Assembly: GCA_964531675.1 (NCBI GenBank)
Contig: CAZHFW010000004.1
Location: forward strand, 62,001 to 126,000
DNA length: 64,000 bases
Direction: 5' to 3'
Source of the DNA: CAZHFW01 sp964531675
Lineage (GTDB): Bacteria; Planctomycetota; Phycisphaerae; Phycisphaerales; UBA1924
Both the position numbers and the translations under genes were made by a program. Of this stretch, positions 49,619 to 56,966 are shown in pieces; position 1 is the stretch's first letter; every line of letters starts with the position of its first letter. The notes below the pieces were generated by a model, which searched no databases, was not told the DNA's origin, and was given only the letters and a program-made list of their open reading frames with translations.

Positions 49619-52339
49619 ATGAATCGCAATTTGCTGCGCGGCGCACGTTTGTGCGCCCTTGGTCTTGTTGCCCTCGCGGGCGTCGCGTTCAACGCGATGG
49701 CTGAGAACCAGAAGATTCAGGGCGTCTGGACGACGCTCGATCAGATCGCGGCCGACGACGTCGCGGCCGAACCCTGGGTCCGCCCCATGCGGTACCACGC
49801 GTTCGAGCTGGACTACACCGCGGCCCGCGCCCTGCTCAATCAGGCGCCCATGGAGCGCACCGCAGCGGCCCAGACCAACCCGCTCAAGGTTCAGGTCCCG
49901 CTGCCCGACGGCACCTACGCGGCCTTCAACTTCGTTGAGGCCCCGATCATGGAGCCCGCGCTCCAGGCCGAGAACCCGGACCTGCGCACCTACATCGGAA
50001 CGCTCGATGGTGACTCGGGCGTGTGGGGCCGCTTCGACCTCACGCCCCTGGGCTTCCACGGCATGATCTTCACGCCCGAGGGAACGATCTTCATCGATCC
50101 CTACAGCAAGGGCAACAACCGCCTGCACACGTCGTACTTCCGCGACGACCTGCCGCGCACCAAGAACTGGGCCTGCTGGTTCGACAGCAACATCGATGCG
50201 ATGGTGCCCAAGAATCTCCGCGGGAACAACGCTGCTCCGGGCAACAACCCGGGCGGCACCGAAGCCTCGGGCACGACCCTCCGCACCTACCGCCTGGCTC
50301 TGGCCTGCACCGGTGAGTACGCCGCGTTCTACGGCGGCACGGTCTCGGGCGCCTCGGCCGGCATGACCACCACCGTCAACCGCGTCGTCGGCGTCTACGA
50401 GAAGGATGTCGCGATCCGCATGGTGCTGGTCGCCAACAACTTCACCCAGCTCGTCTACACCAACGCGACCACCGACCCCTACACCAACACCAACGGCTCC
50501 ACCATGCTGGGCCAGAACATCTCCACCTGCAACTCCAAGATCGGCAGCGCCAACTACGACATCGGCCACGTCGTCTCCACCGGCGGCGGCGGCGTCGCCT
50601 ACCTCGGCGTCGTCTGCACCTCCAACAAGGGCGGCGGCGTGACCGGCTCCCCCTCGCCCACCGGCGACGCCTTCGACATCGACTACGTCGCCCACGAAAT
50701 GGGCCACCAGTTCGGCGGCAACCACACCTTCAACAGCTCCACCGGCTCCTGCGGCGGCGGCAACCGCAACGCGTCCACCGCCACCGAGCAGGGCTCGGGC
50801 TCCACGATCATGGCCTACGCCGGGATCTGCGGCACCGACGACCTCCAGGCCCACTCCGATCCCTACTTCTACTCCACCAGCCTCGACGAGATCATCGCCT
50901 ACTCCACCGCCAGCTCTGGCAACACCTGCGCCGTGCAGACCGCCACGGGCAATGGCATCCCGACCGTCAACGCCGGTCCGGACTACACCATCCCCAAGGG
51001 CACGCAGTTCGCCCTGACCCCCGCGTCGTACTCCGACCCGGACTCTGCGGACATTCCCAACCTGACCTTCACCTGGGAAGAGCGCGACCTGGGCGCTTCG
51101 ACCACCATCACCACCGCGGATAACGGCTCGAGCCCCATCATCCGCCCGACCAATCCCACGTCCAGCCCGACGATGGTCTTCCCGGTCATCACCAACTACA
51201 CCTCGGCGACGCTCCGCACCGGCGACCGTCTGCCCAACACCACTCGCACGATGAACTTCCGCTGCGTCATCCGTGACAATCGCGCCGGCGGCGGCGGCGT
51301 CAACTGGGATGACATGCAGGTCAACGTGAACTCGACCGTCGGGCCGTTCGTCTGCAACACGCCCACGGGTTCGCCCTACACCGGCGGCTCGCAGGTCACC
51401 CTGACCTGGAACGTCGCGGGCACCAACGCCGCGCCCATCAACTGCGCCAACGTCAAGATCTCCATGTCCGCCAACAACGGCGCGACCTTCCCCTACGTGC
51501 TCGTCGCCAGCACCGCCAACGACGGCTCCGAAGTCGTCACGCTCCCCAACATCGCGGTCACCACGGGCCAGGGTCGCTTCAAGGTTGAGGCGATCGGCAA
51601 CATCTTCTTCGACGTCTCCAACACCGCCTTCGGCATCACCGCCGCCACCGTTCCCGCGGCGCCCACCGGCGTCACCGCCTCTCCGGGCACCATCTGCCCC
51701 GGCGGCAACTCCACCCTCTCGGGCACCGTCCCCAGCGGCGTGACCATCGACTGGTTCACCGGCTCCTGCGGCGGCACGCTGGTTGGCACCGGAACCTCCA
51801 TCATCGTAAGCCCGGCCTCCTCTACCACCTACTACGCCCGCGCTCGCAACACCACCTCAGGCCTGGTGAGCGCCACCTGCACCACCACGTCCGTCAACGT
51901 CGGCGTCCTGCCCTCTTCGCCCACCCTCGCCTCGGTTGATCGTGACGGCTTCTGCGCCGGCGACTCGGGCACCATCTCCCTCTCGGCCTCCGGCGGCTCC
52001 GGCACCACCCTCAACTGGTACTCCGGCTCCTGCGGCGGCACCTTCGTCGGCAGCGGCAACCCGCTCGTCATCGCCTCTCCGGACTTCAGCACCACCTACT
52101 ACGCCCGCTGGTCCACCAGCTGCGGCAACTCCGACTGCGCCTCGGTTGACGTCCGTGTCAGCATGGCCGACGTCTCCGGGCCTGACGGCGTGCCGGACGG
52201 CGTCTCCGACCTGACCGACTTCTTCGACTTCCTCTCCTGGTTCGACCAGTCCGATCCGCGTGCGGACATCGACGGCAACCCCGGCGTTGACCTCGGTGAC
52301 TTCTTCCTCTTCCTGGGCGACTTCGACGTCGGCTGCTGA
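49619..52339 (+). CDS. Reprolysin-like (M12B-type) zinc metallopeptidase with Ig-like repeats and GC-type dockerin
   Basis: A 906-residue exported protease. Signal peptide about 1-28; propeptide-like region about 30-215; catalytic domain about 220-450 with zinc motif HEMGHQFGGNH (His359, Glu360, His363, His369) and Met-turn STIMAYAG. TYRLALACTGEYAAFYGGT and FDIDYVAHEMGHQFGG match reprolysin-like planctomycete and Bacteroidetes enzymes. Then come beta domains and two Ig-like repeats sharing WFTGSCGGTLVGTG / WYSGSCGGTFVGSG and STTYYAR. The dockerin-like tail (849-906) has a longer first loop (GVPDGVSDLTDFF) and ADIDGNPGVDLGDFF, ends FDVGC, and lacks the internal Cys pair. Codons at 50.3-51.0 kb are strikingly C-ending. 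The 279-base gap before it has no gene; TTGCGT-17-TAGTCT around 49475-49503 is a weak promoter. Confidence 0.88.
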   Translation: MNRNLLRGARLCALGLVALAGVAFNAMAENQKIQGVWTTLDQIAADDVAAEPWVRPMRYHAFELDYTAARALLNQAPMERTAAAQTNPLKVQVPLPDGTYAAFNFVEAPIMEPALQAENPDLRTYIGTLDGDSGVWGRFDLTPLGFHGMIFTPEGTIFIDPYSKGNNRLHTSYFRDDLPRTKNWACWFDSNIDAMVPKNLRGNNAAPGNNPGGTEASGTTLRTYRLALACTGEYAAFYGGTVSGASAGMTTTVNRVVGVYEKDVAIRMVLVANNFTQLVYTNATTDPYTNTNGSTMLGQNISTCNSKIGSANYDIGHVVSTGGGGVAYLGVVCTSNKGGGVTGSPSPTGDAFDIDYVAHEMGHQFGGNHTFNSSTGSCGGGNRNASTATEQGSGSTIMAYAGICGTDDLQAHSDPYFYSTSLDEIIAYSTASSGNTCAVQTATGNGIPTVNAGPDYTIPKGTQFALTPASYSDPDSADIPNLTFTWEERDLGASTTITTADNGSSPIIRPTNPTSSPTMVFPVITNYTSATLRTGDRLPNTTRTMNFRCVIRDNRAGGGGVNWDDMQVNVNSTVGPFVCNTPTGSPYTGGSQVTLTWNVAGTNAAPINCANVKISMSANNGATFPYVLVASTANDGSEVVTLPNIAVTTGQGRFKVEAIGNIFFDVSNTAFGITAATVPAAPTGVTASPGTICPGGNSTLSGTVPSGVTIDWFTGSCGGTLVGTGTSIIVSPASSTTYYARARNTTSGLVSATCTTTSVNVGVLPSSPTLASVDRDGFCAGDSGTISLSASGGSGTTLNWYSGSCGGTFVGSGNPLVIASPDFSTTYYARWSTSCGNSDCASVDVRVSMADVSGPDGVPDGVSDLTDFFDFLSWFDQSDPRADIDGNPGVDLGDFFLFLGDFDVGC

Positions 52340-52366
52340 TCCTTTCCCTTCATCCTGATTTCACGC

Positions 52367-52401
52367 AGGGCCCGGGCCAACACCCGGGCCCTTTTGTTTT
52401 T
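52367..52401 (+). terminator. Rho-independent terminator after the metallopeptidase gene
   Basis: Perfect 10-base-pair stem AGGGCCCGGG (52367-52376), loop CCAACA, CCCGGGCCCT (52383-52392), then TTTGTTTTT. Strong and classical, 28 bases after the stop. Confidence 0.92.
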
Positions 52402-52441
52402 CCGCCCTACACTCCGCCAGCACCCCTCCTTGGAACCGGTC

Positions 52442-53329
52442 ATGCCCGCGCGCACCCTGAACGCTGCTGTCTCCTTCCAAGGTGTCGGCCTTTTCACCGC
52501 AGCACCCGCACAGCTCACGATCGAGCCCGCACCCGCCAGCTCGGGGGTGCGCTTCATTCGACTCGATGCGCCCCACGCCGGCGAGCTCCCCGCACAAGTC
52601 GCCTCCGTCGCGCCCCCCGGGGTCGGGCCGCTGGCCAAGCTTCCCTCGCGCAACACGGTCCTGCTGGCGCCGCCCGCGTGCTTTGTCGCGACCATCGAAC
52701 ACGTCATGTCCGCGCTGTCGGGCCTGGGCGTCTTCGACGCGGTGGTGAGGATCGCCGGGCCCGAGGTTCCGATCCTCGATGGCTCATCCCTGGACTTCGC
52801 CCGCGCCTTGCACGAGGCGAGCACCTCCGCTCCATCAGCGCCGGAACCCCTGGTGCTGCGCGACCCCGTCTCGGTCAGCGACGGCAAGGGCGCGATCGCG
52901 ACCGCAACCCCGCGGGCCACGCCCGGCGCGAGCTTTGCGTACCGCCTGGACTACACCGCTGTCGTCCCCGGTTTCCAGCAGACCGCATCCTGGGACGCAG
53001 GCTCTCCCGACGCTGCCGAGCGGTACCTCACACAGATCGCCCCGGCACGAACCTTCTGCCTGCTCGCGGAGGCTCAGGCCCTCCGCGCCGCTGGGCTTTT
53101 CGCGCACATCACGCCGCGGGAGATGCTCGTTCTTGGTCCGGACGCCAAGCCCATCGACAACAGCTTCCGCTTTGCCGACGAGCCAGCCCGCCACAAACTC
53201 CTGGACCTGATCGGGGATGTGGCCCTGCTCGGCCGCCCGATTCAGGCGGACATCGTCTCGGACAAGGGCGGCCACGCCCTGACCGCGGAGCTTTGTCGGG
53301 CCATCCTGAAGGCGACCGGCCGTCCCTGA
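52442..53329 (+). CDS. lpxC: UDP-3-O-acyl-N-acetylglucosamine deacetylase LpxC
   Basis: Zinc deacetylase of the first committed step of lipid A synthesis. The 295-residue protein has Glu86-His87 in ATIEHVMSALSGLG (catalytic Glu, zinc His), the zinc ligands His251 and Asp255 in ARHKLLDLIGD, and the general acid His278 in KGGHALTAELCRAIL. VPILDGSSLDFA and PARTFCLLAEA are also typical. Length matches stand-alone LpxC rather than an LpxC-FabZ fusion. The ATG at 52442 has a modest GGAACCG upstream. With lpxD 2 kb away it shows that this planctomycete has lipid A genes. Confidence 0.93.
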   Translation: MPARTLNAAVSFQGVGLFTAAPAQLTIEPAPASSGVRFIRLDAPHAGELPAQVASVAPPGVGPLAKLPSRNTVLLAPPACFVATIEHVMSALSGLGVFDAVVRIAGPEVPILDGSSLDFARALHEASTSAPSAPEPLVLRDPVSVSDGKGAIATATPRATPGASFAYRLDYTAVVPGFQQTASWDAGSPDAAERYLTQIAPARTFCLLAEAQALRAAGLFAHITPREMLVLGPDAKPIDNSFRFADEPARHKLLDLIGDVALLGRPIQADIVSDKGGHALTAELCRAILKATGRP

Positions 53330-53522
53330 CACCCCTCCAGCACCCAAAAAAGCGGCCAAAGTCTGTGGTTTCCCGCGCCGGAGCCGGATCTGATCCGGTT
53401 CTCGTGCGTTGAACCTGATGCATCCATTGGGCCGGGTCGGCCGATACTCACTGGCGGATCTTCCCGTTCGGGACACTCCGGTCCGCTGACTGATGGTCTG
53501 AGCGATGGTCTGAGCAACAGGG

Positions 53523-54215
53523 GTGACAGGATTGCAGCGAGCTCGTTCCAGCATCTCGGTCCGTGGCTTCACGCTCATCGAGCTGCTGGTGGTCATCAGC
53601 ATCGTCGCGCTGCTCATTGGCATTCTCGTCCCCACGATCAGCTCGTCGCGGGAAACCGCCCGCCGCACCAAGTGCCTGGTGAACCTTCGCTCACTCGGGC
53701 AGGCGATGCAGCTCTACATGCAGTCCGAAGGCCGGGACCTGCTCCCGAACACGCGTCCCCTTGCGGGCGATGAGGAGATCCCGGGCGACCTGACGCTCAC
53801 GGACGTCCTCTCGACGTACGTGGACGCCCCCAAGCCCCGCAGGGAAGGCGAGGACTTCATCGTCGTCGAGCCCTATCGGTGCCCTTCGGACACGCAGTTC
53901 GTGAAGGGCCAGACCGTGTCCATGGCGACCGGCACGAGCTACGAGTACGGCGCCGGCTTGGCGATGACCGCGGCCCAGACAGCTCTGAACCGCGATCCCA
54001 GGCTCTGCGTGACCAACGCGCTGAATGCAAGGCCCGATTGGCCGGTTCTCTACGACTCTGGTGATTGGCACAATCTCCGCGCCGGGGGCAAGGTGAAGCG
54101 GAACGCAACGTTCATGGGCGACTGGCACTGCGACTGGATGCCCTTCGTGCCGTCCTGGAAACTCGGCGACTTCTGGACAGAGGTCGTCGGGTGCCTGATG
54201 CAGAACAAGACCTGA
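53523..54215 (+). CDS. Type II/IV prepilin-like protein
   Basis: A 230-residue protein with a class III signal peptide: RG at 14-15, then FTLIELLVVISIVALLIGIL, where the Glu at position 5 of the mature part is the methylation/assembly residue. After it, RETARRTKCLVNLRSLGQAM and MQLYMQSEGRDLLPN resemble the large planctomycete prepilin-like group. These are exported by a pseudopilus or pilus system; no secretion ATPase or platform gene is in the window, so the assembly machinery must be encoded elsewhere. It starts at GTG 53523. The next gene follows nine bases later and is probably cotranscribed. Confidence 0.83.
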   Translation: MTGLQRARSSISVRGFTLIELLVVISIVALLIGILVPTISSSRETARRTKCLVNLRSLGQAMQLYMQSEGRDLLPNTRPLAGDEEIPGDLTLTDVLSTYVDAPKPRREGEDFIVVEPYRCPSDTQFVKGQTVSMATGTSYEYGAGLAMTAAQTALNRDPRLCVTNALNARPDWPVLYDSGDWHNLRAGGKVKRNATFMGDWHCDWMPFVPSWKLGDFWTEVVGCLMQNKT

Positions 54216-54224
54216 GGAAGTACG

Positions 54225-55058
54225 TTGGAGCACGCCGGCACACAACTCCCGAGTCTGGTCGACGAGTCGATGCTCGCCCCGGCCGCTGCTGCGCCCAGGA
54301 AGCCCGGTCCCCGCGAACGGATCAGGAAGTGGTGGGGAGCGAAGGTCGCGACCCCCGAGCTCCGCGCCCGCACGATGAAGCGTGTGCGGATCGCGGGTGT
54401 GTTGCTGCTGGTCGGCGCATCGGTCGGCGCGTACTTCGTGCTGCGCCCGCGCCCGATGCCCGATTACGAGAATGACCCGCTCAACGAGATCTTCGACTAC
54501 ACGCTTCTCTCCGAGGAGTTCAATCGTCTTCCCGTCGAGAAGCGCATCGAGCTGGTCAGCGCGATCATCGCCCGCATGAAGAAGATGGACTCGGGCGATT
54601 CGACGCTGCTCGCCGCGTTCGCCGCGGGCATCATGGGCTCCGCCCGCGAACAGCTCGAGAAGAACGCGTCGAGGCTCGCGATCGACCTCTGGGACAAGTA
54701 CGCCGACGACTACTCGAAGGTAAAAGGCCCCGAGCGCGAGGCCTACCTGGACAAGACGTTCATCGAGTTCCAGAAGACGATGGAGATGATGGGCGGGCAG
54801 CCCCGCGACATTTCCGATGAGGATCGCCTCAAGGAAGGTCAGCGCCAGGCCAAGCGCGACATGGAGCGCATGAACGATCCCAAGCGTGCGCCCAACGCGC
54901 GTCAGATGGCGACCATGTTCGTCATCATGGACCGCCAGATCGGCTCGCATGCCGCGGGCAACGAGCGTGCCCGCGGGATGCAGCTCATGCGCGACATGAC
55001 CCGCCGTCTGCGCGGCCAGGATCCCGCGACGGGCAAGCCCGTCAACGGCGGCGGCTGA
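54225..55058 (+). CDS. Single-pass membrane protein, unknown function
   Basis: A 277-residue protein that I do not recognise. Start is TTG 54225, with GAGGAAG upstream. It has a basic Pro/Ala-rich N-terminus (about 1-50), one transmembrane segment at about 54-73 (RIAGVLLLVGASVGAYFVL), and a mainly helical external domain rich in Glu, Lys, Arg and Met (for example KRIELVSAIIARMKKMDSG). The tail from about 190 is Met-, Arg- and Gln-rich. Following the prepilin-like gene by nine bases, it may act with it at the envelope. Inference only. Confidence 0.55.
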   Translation: MEHAGTQLPSLVDESMLAPAAAAPRKPGPRERIRKWWGAKVATPELRARTMKRVRIAGVLLLVGASVGAYFVLRPRPMPDYENDPLNEIFDYTLLSEEFNRLPVEKRIELVSAIIARMKKMDSGDSTLLAAFAAGIMGSAREQLEKNASRLAIDLWDKYADDYSKVKGPEREAYLDKTFIEFQKTMEMMGGQPRDISDEDRLKEGQRQAKRDMERMNDPKRAPNARQMATMFVIMDRQIGSHAAGNERARGMQLMRDMTRRLRGQDPATGKPVNGGG

Positions 55059-55063
55059 GCATC

Positions 55064-55097
55064 GAAAAAAAGCGCCGCGGTCGTGTGACGCGGCGCT
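55064..55097 (-). terminator. Rho-independent terminator after lpxD
   Basis: On the minus strand, stem AGCGCCGCG with CGCGGCGCT (55097-55089 and 55079-55071) around a nine-base loop, then seven T residues (55070-55064). It lies about 40 bases beyond the lpxD stop. Confidence 0.9.
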
Positions 55098-55136
55098 GGC
55101 ACAATCAAATGAGATTCGCCCGAGGTCCGGCGGCGC

Positions 55137-56189
55137 TTAGCGACTCCGGCCTTCGCCGCCCCGCTTGGCGATCCGGCTCAGCACGATGGACTCGCGGAGC
55201 CAGTCCTTCATCTCGCGGGCGGGGATGCCGCCGAGCGTGGCCTTGGGGGGCACATCCTGCATGATTCCGGCGCCGCCCGCGATGCGGGCCAAATGTCCGA
55301 CGTGGAGCTGGTCCTTGACGCCGACCTGCCCGCCCATCATGACGCCGTCGCCGATGACAGTGGAGCCGCCGATGCCGCACTGGGCCGCGAACAGACAGGC
55401 GCGCCCGATCTGCACGCCGTGGGCCACCTGCACGAGGTTGTCGAGCTTGGTGCCCGCGCCCACGACCGTGGAGCCGAACTTGGCGCGGTCGATGCAGGAG
55501 TTGGCGCCGATCTCGCAACCGGGCTCGAGGACGACGTTGCCGATGTGCGGGATCTTGACGACGCCCCGGCCGTCGGGACTCGGGCGGAACCCGAAGCCGT
55601 CGGCGCCGATGACGACGCCCGGGTGCAGGACGCAGCCGTCGCCGATCACCGAACGGTCCAGGACGACCACGTTGGGGTGAATCGTGCAACCCCGGCCGAT
55701 CTTCACGTCGGCGCCGATGTACGCCCCGCTGACGAGCACCGTCCCGTCACCGATCGAGACGCCCTTGCGAATGTCGCAGCGCGGTCCGACGCTCACGCCC
55801 ATCCCGAGCGTGGCTGATGGGTCCACAATCGAGGAGGGATGCACGCCCGGCGCCTGCGTCGCAGGCGGGGGCGCAAAGAGCTCGAGCACCAGATTCAGCG
55901 CCAGATCGGCGTCATCCACCATGAGCAGGGCCTTGCGCCCCGGGACCGCTGGGGGATTGAGCCCGCGGCTGACGAGCACCGCCGACGCCTGGGACTTGGT
56001 CCAGGCGTCGTAGAACTTGGCGGACCGCATGAACGTGACGGACCCTTCCTGGCCCTTCTCAAGGGTGCCAAGGCTGGTGATCATCACGTCCCCGGGTCCG
56101 ATCAGGTCGGCCTTGAGGAACTCAGCCAGCGCCGCGGCGGACATGGGAGGCTTGGGCCTCGTTGCCGTCGGAGCGTTTGCGGGTGTCAT
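55137..56189 (-). CDS. lpxD: UDP-3-O-acylglucosamine N-acyltransferase LpxD
   Basis: Adds the second hydroxyacyl chain to the lipid A precursor. The 350-residue protein has an N-terminal uridine-binding domain (about 16-110, with LGTLEKGQEGSVTFM) and a left-handed beta-helix of hexapeptide repeats from about 115. The catalytic His is His257 in NLVQVAHGVQIG. GADGFGFRPSPDGRGVVKIP and GNVVLEPGCEIGANSCIDR are family hallmarks. GGGGGAAG precedes the ATG. It is last in the bamA-skp-lpxD series, the order known from Proteobacteria. Confidence 0.95.
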   Translation of the reverse strand: MTPANAPTATRPKPPMSAAALAEFLKADLIGPGDVMITSLGTLEKGQEGSVTFMRSAKFYDAWTKSQASAVLVSRGLNPPAVPGRKALLMVDDADLALNLVLELFAPPPATQAPGVHPSSIVDPSATLGMGVSVGPRCDIRKGVSIGDGTVLVSGAYIGADVKIGRGCTIHPNVVVLDRSVIGDGCVLHPGVVIGADGFGFRPSPDGRGVVKIPHIGNVVLEPGCEIGANSCIDRAKFGSTVVGAGTKLDNLVQVAHGVQIGRACLFAAQCGIGGSTVIGDGVMMGGQVGVKDQLHVGHLARIAGGAGIMQDVPPKATLGGIPAREMKDWLRESIVLSRIAKRGGEGRSR

Positions 56190-56243
56190 CGGTGCTTCCC
56201 CCCACCGGGCGCCGATCGCGCCCGGGGTCTGCGGCGTCCGCGC

Positions 56244-56876
56244 TTACTTCTTCGGGGCGCTGTTCTGGTTGTTGAGCTGGGTGATGATGCGATCCGAGAG
56301 GTCGATCGACTTCCCGGCGTAGAGCACCTTGCGCGACTGGGCGACCATGCTGACTTCCTGATCGGAAGCGCGGTCCGGGATCTTGATCATCGTCGAGTCG
56401 TTGACGATGACCAGGTCGAAGCCTTCCTTCTCGCCGATGCTCTTGGCGGCGTCTTCGATCTTGGTGTAGACGTCGCGGAGGACTTCACCCTTGCGCAGGT
56501 TGATGAGCTGCTGGAAGATCTGCGTCTCGGTCTCGGCGCGCTTGCGGAGCTTGATGCCCTCGGCGACCTTGTCGATGCGGGCCTTGGAGTCCTTGGGGAG
56601 CTGCTCCAGGTCGTTGTCGATGGCCTTGAGCTCTTCGGAGTACTTGTCGAGCTGCTTCTGGGCTTCCTTGCCGTCGGCGACGATCTTGGCGTCGCGCTCC
56701 TTCACCTCGGTCAGGGAGCCAAGGACCTTGTTGAGGTCCACCACGCCGATCACCGACGGCTTGGAATCAAGGTGGGCCGAGTTGGCCGTGGCGCCGGACT
56801 GAAAGCCCGCGACCGCCGCCAGGGACATGAGGCCCAGGCCGAGAAGAACCGAACCGGAAACGCGTTGAGTGTTCAT
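56244..56876 (-). CDS. Skp/OmpH family periplasmic chaperone
   Basis: Periplasmic chaperone that carries unfolded outer-membrane proteins to the BAM complex. The 210-residue protein has a signal peptide (about 1-30, VLLGLGLMSLAAVAGF) and the family start VIGVVDLNKVLGSLTEVKER. A long charged coiled coil follows (about 70-150), then the return strand FDLVIVNDSTMIKIPD. ATG 56876 follows AGGGG. It lies between bamA and lpxD, exactly where skp is found in other diderms, which supports the call beyond the weak sequence conservation of the family. Confidence 0.87.
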   Translation of the reverse strand: MNTQRVSGSVLLGLGLMSLAAVAGFQSGATANSAHLDSKPSVIGVVDLNKVLGSLTEVKERDAKIVADGKEAQKQLDKYSEELKAIDNDLEQLPKDSKARIDKVAEGIKLRKRAETETQIFQQLINLRKGEVLRDVYTKIEDAAKSIGEKEGFDLVIVNDSTMIKIPDRASDQEVSMVAQSRKVLYAGKSIDLSDRIITQLNNQNSAPKK

Positions 56877-56966
56877 GGCATCCCCTGTAAAGATCAAGGT
56901 TTACGTCCGCACACGATAGGTCCCGACCGGCGGTTTGTCCGCACTTTTTGAACCGAAGGCGACCGA

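Noticed and set aside
24401..52339. Cellulosome locus
   Set aside because: Dockerin-like tags are present, but I see no cohesin, scaffoldin, carbohydrate-binding module or glycoside hydrolase in the window.
24401..52339. Recently transferred genomic island with mobile elements
   Set aside because: No integrase, transposase, tRNA-linked attachment site or clear base-composition change marks its borders; only the island content is unusual.
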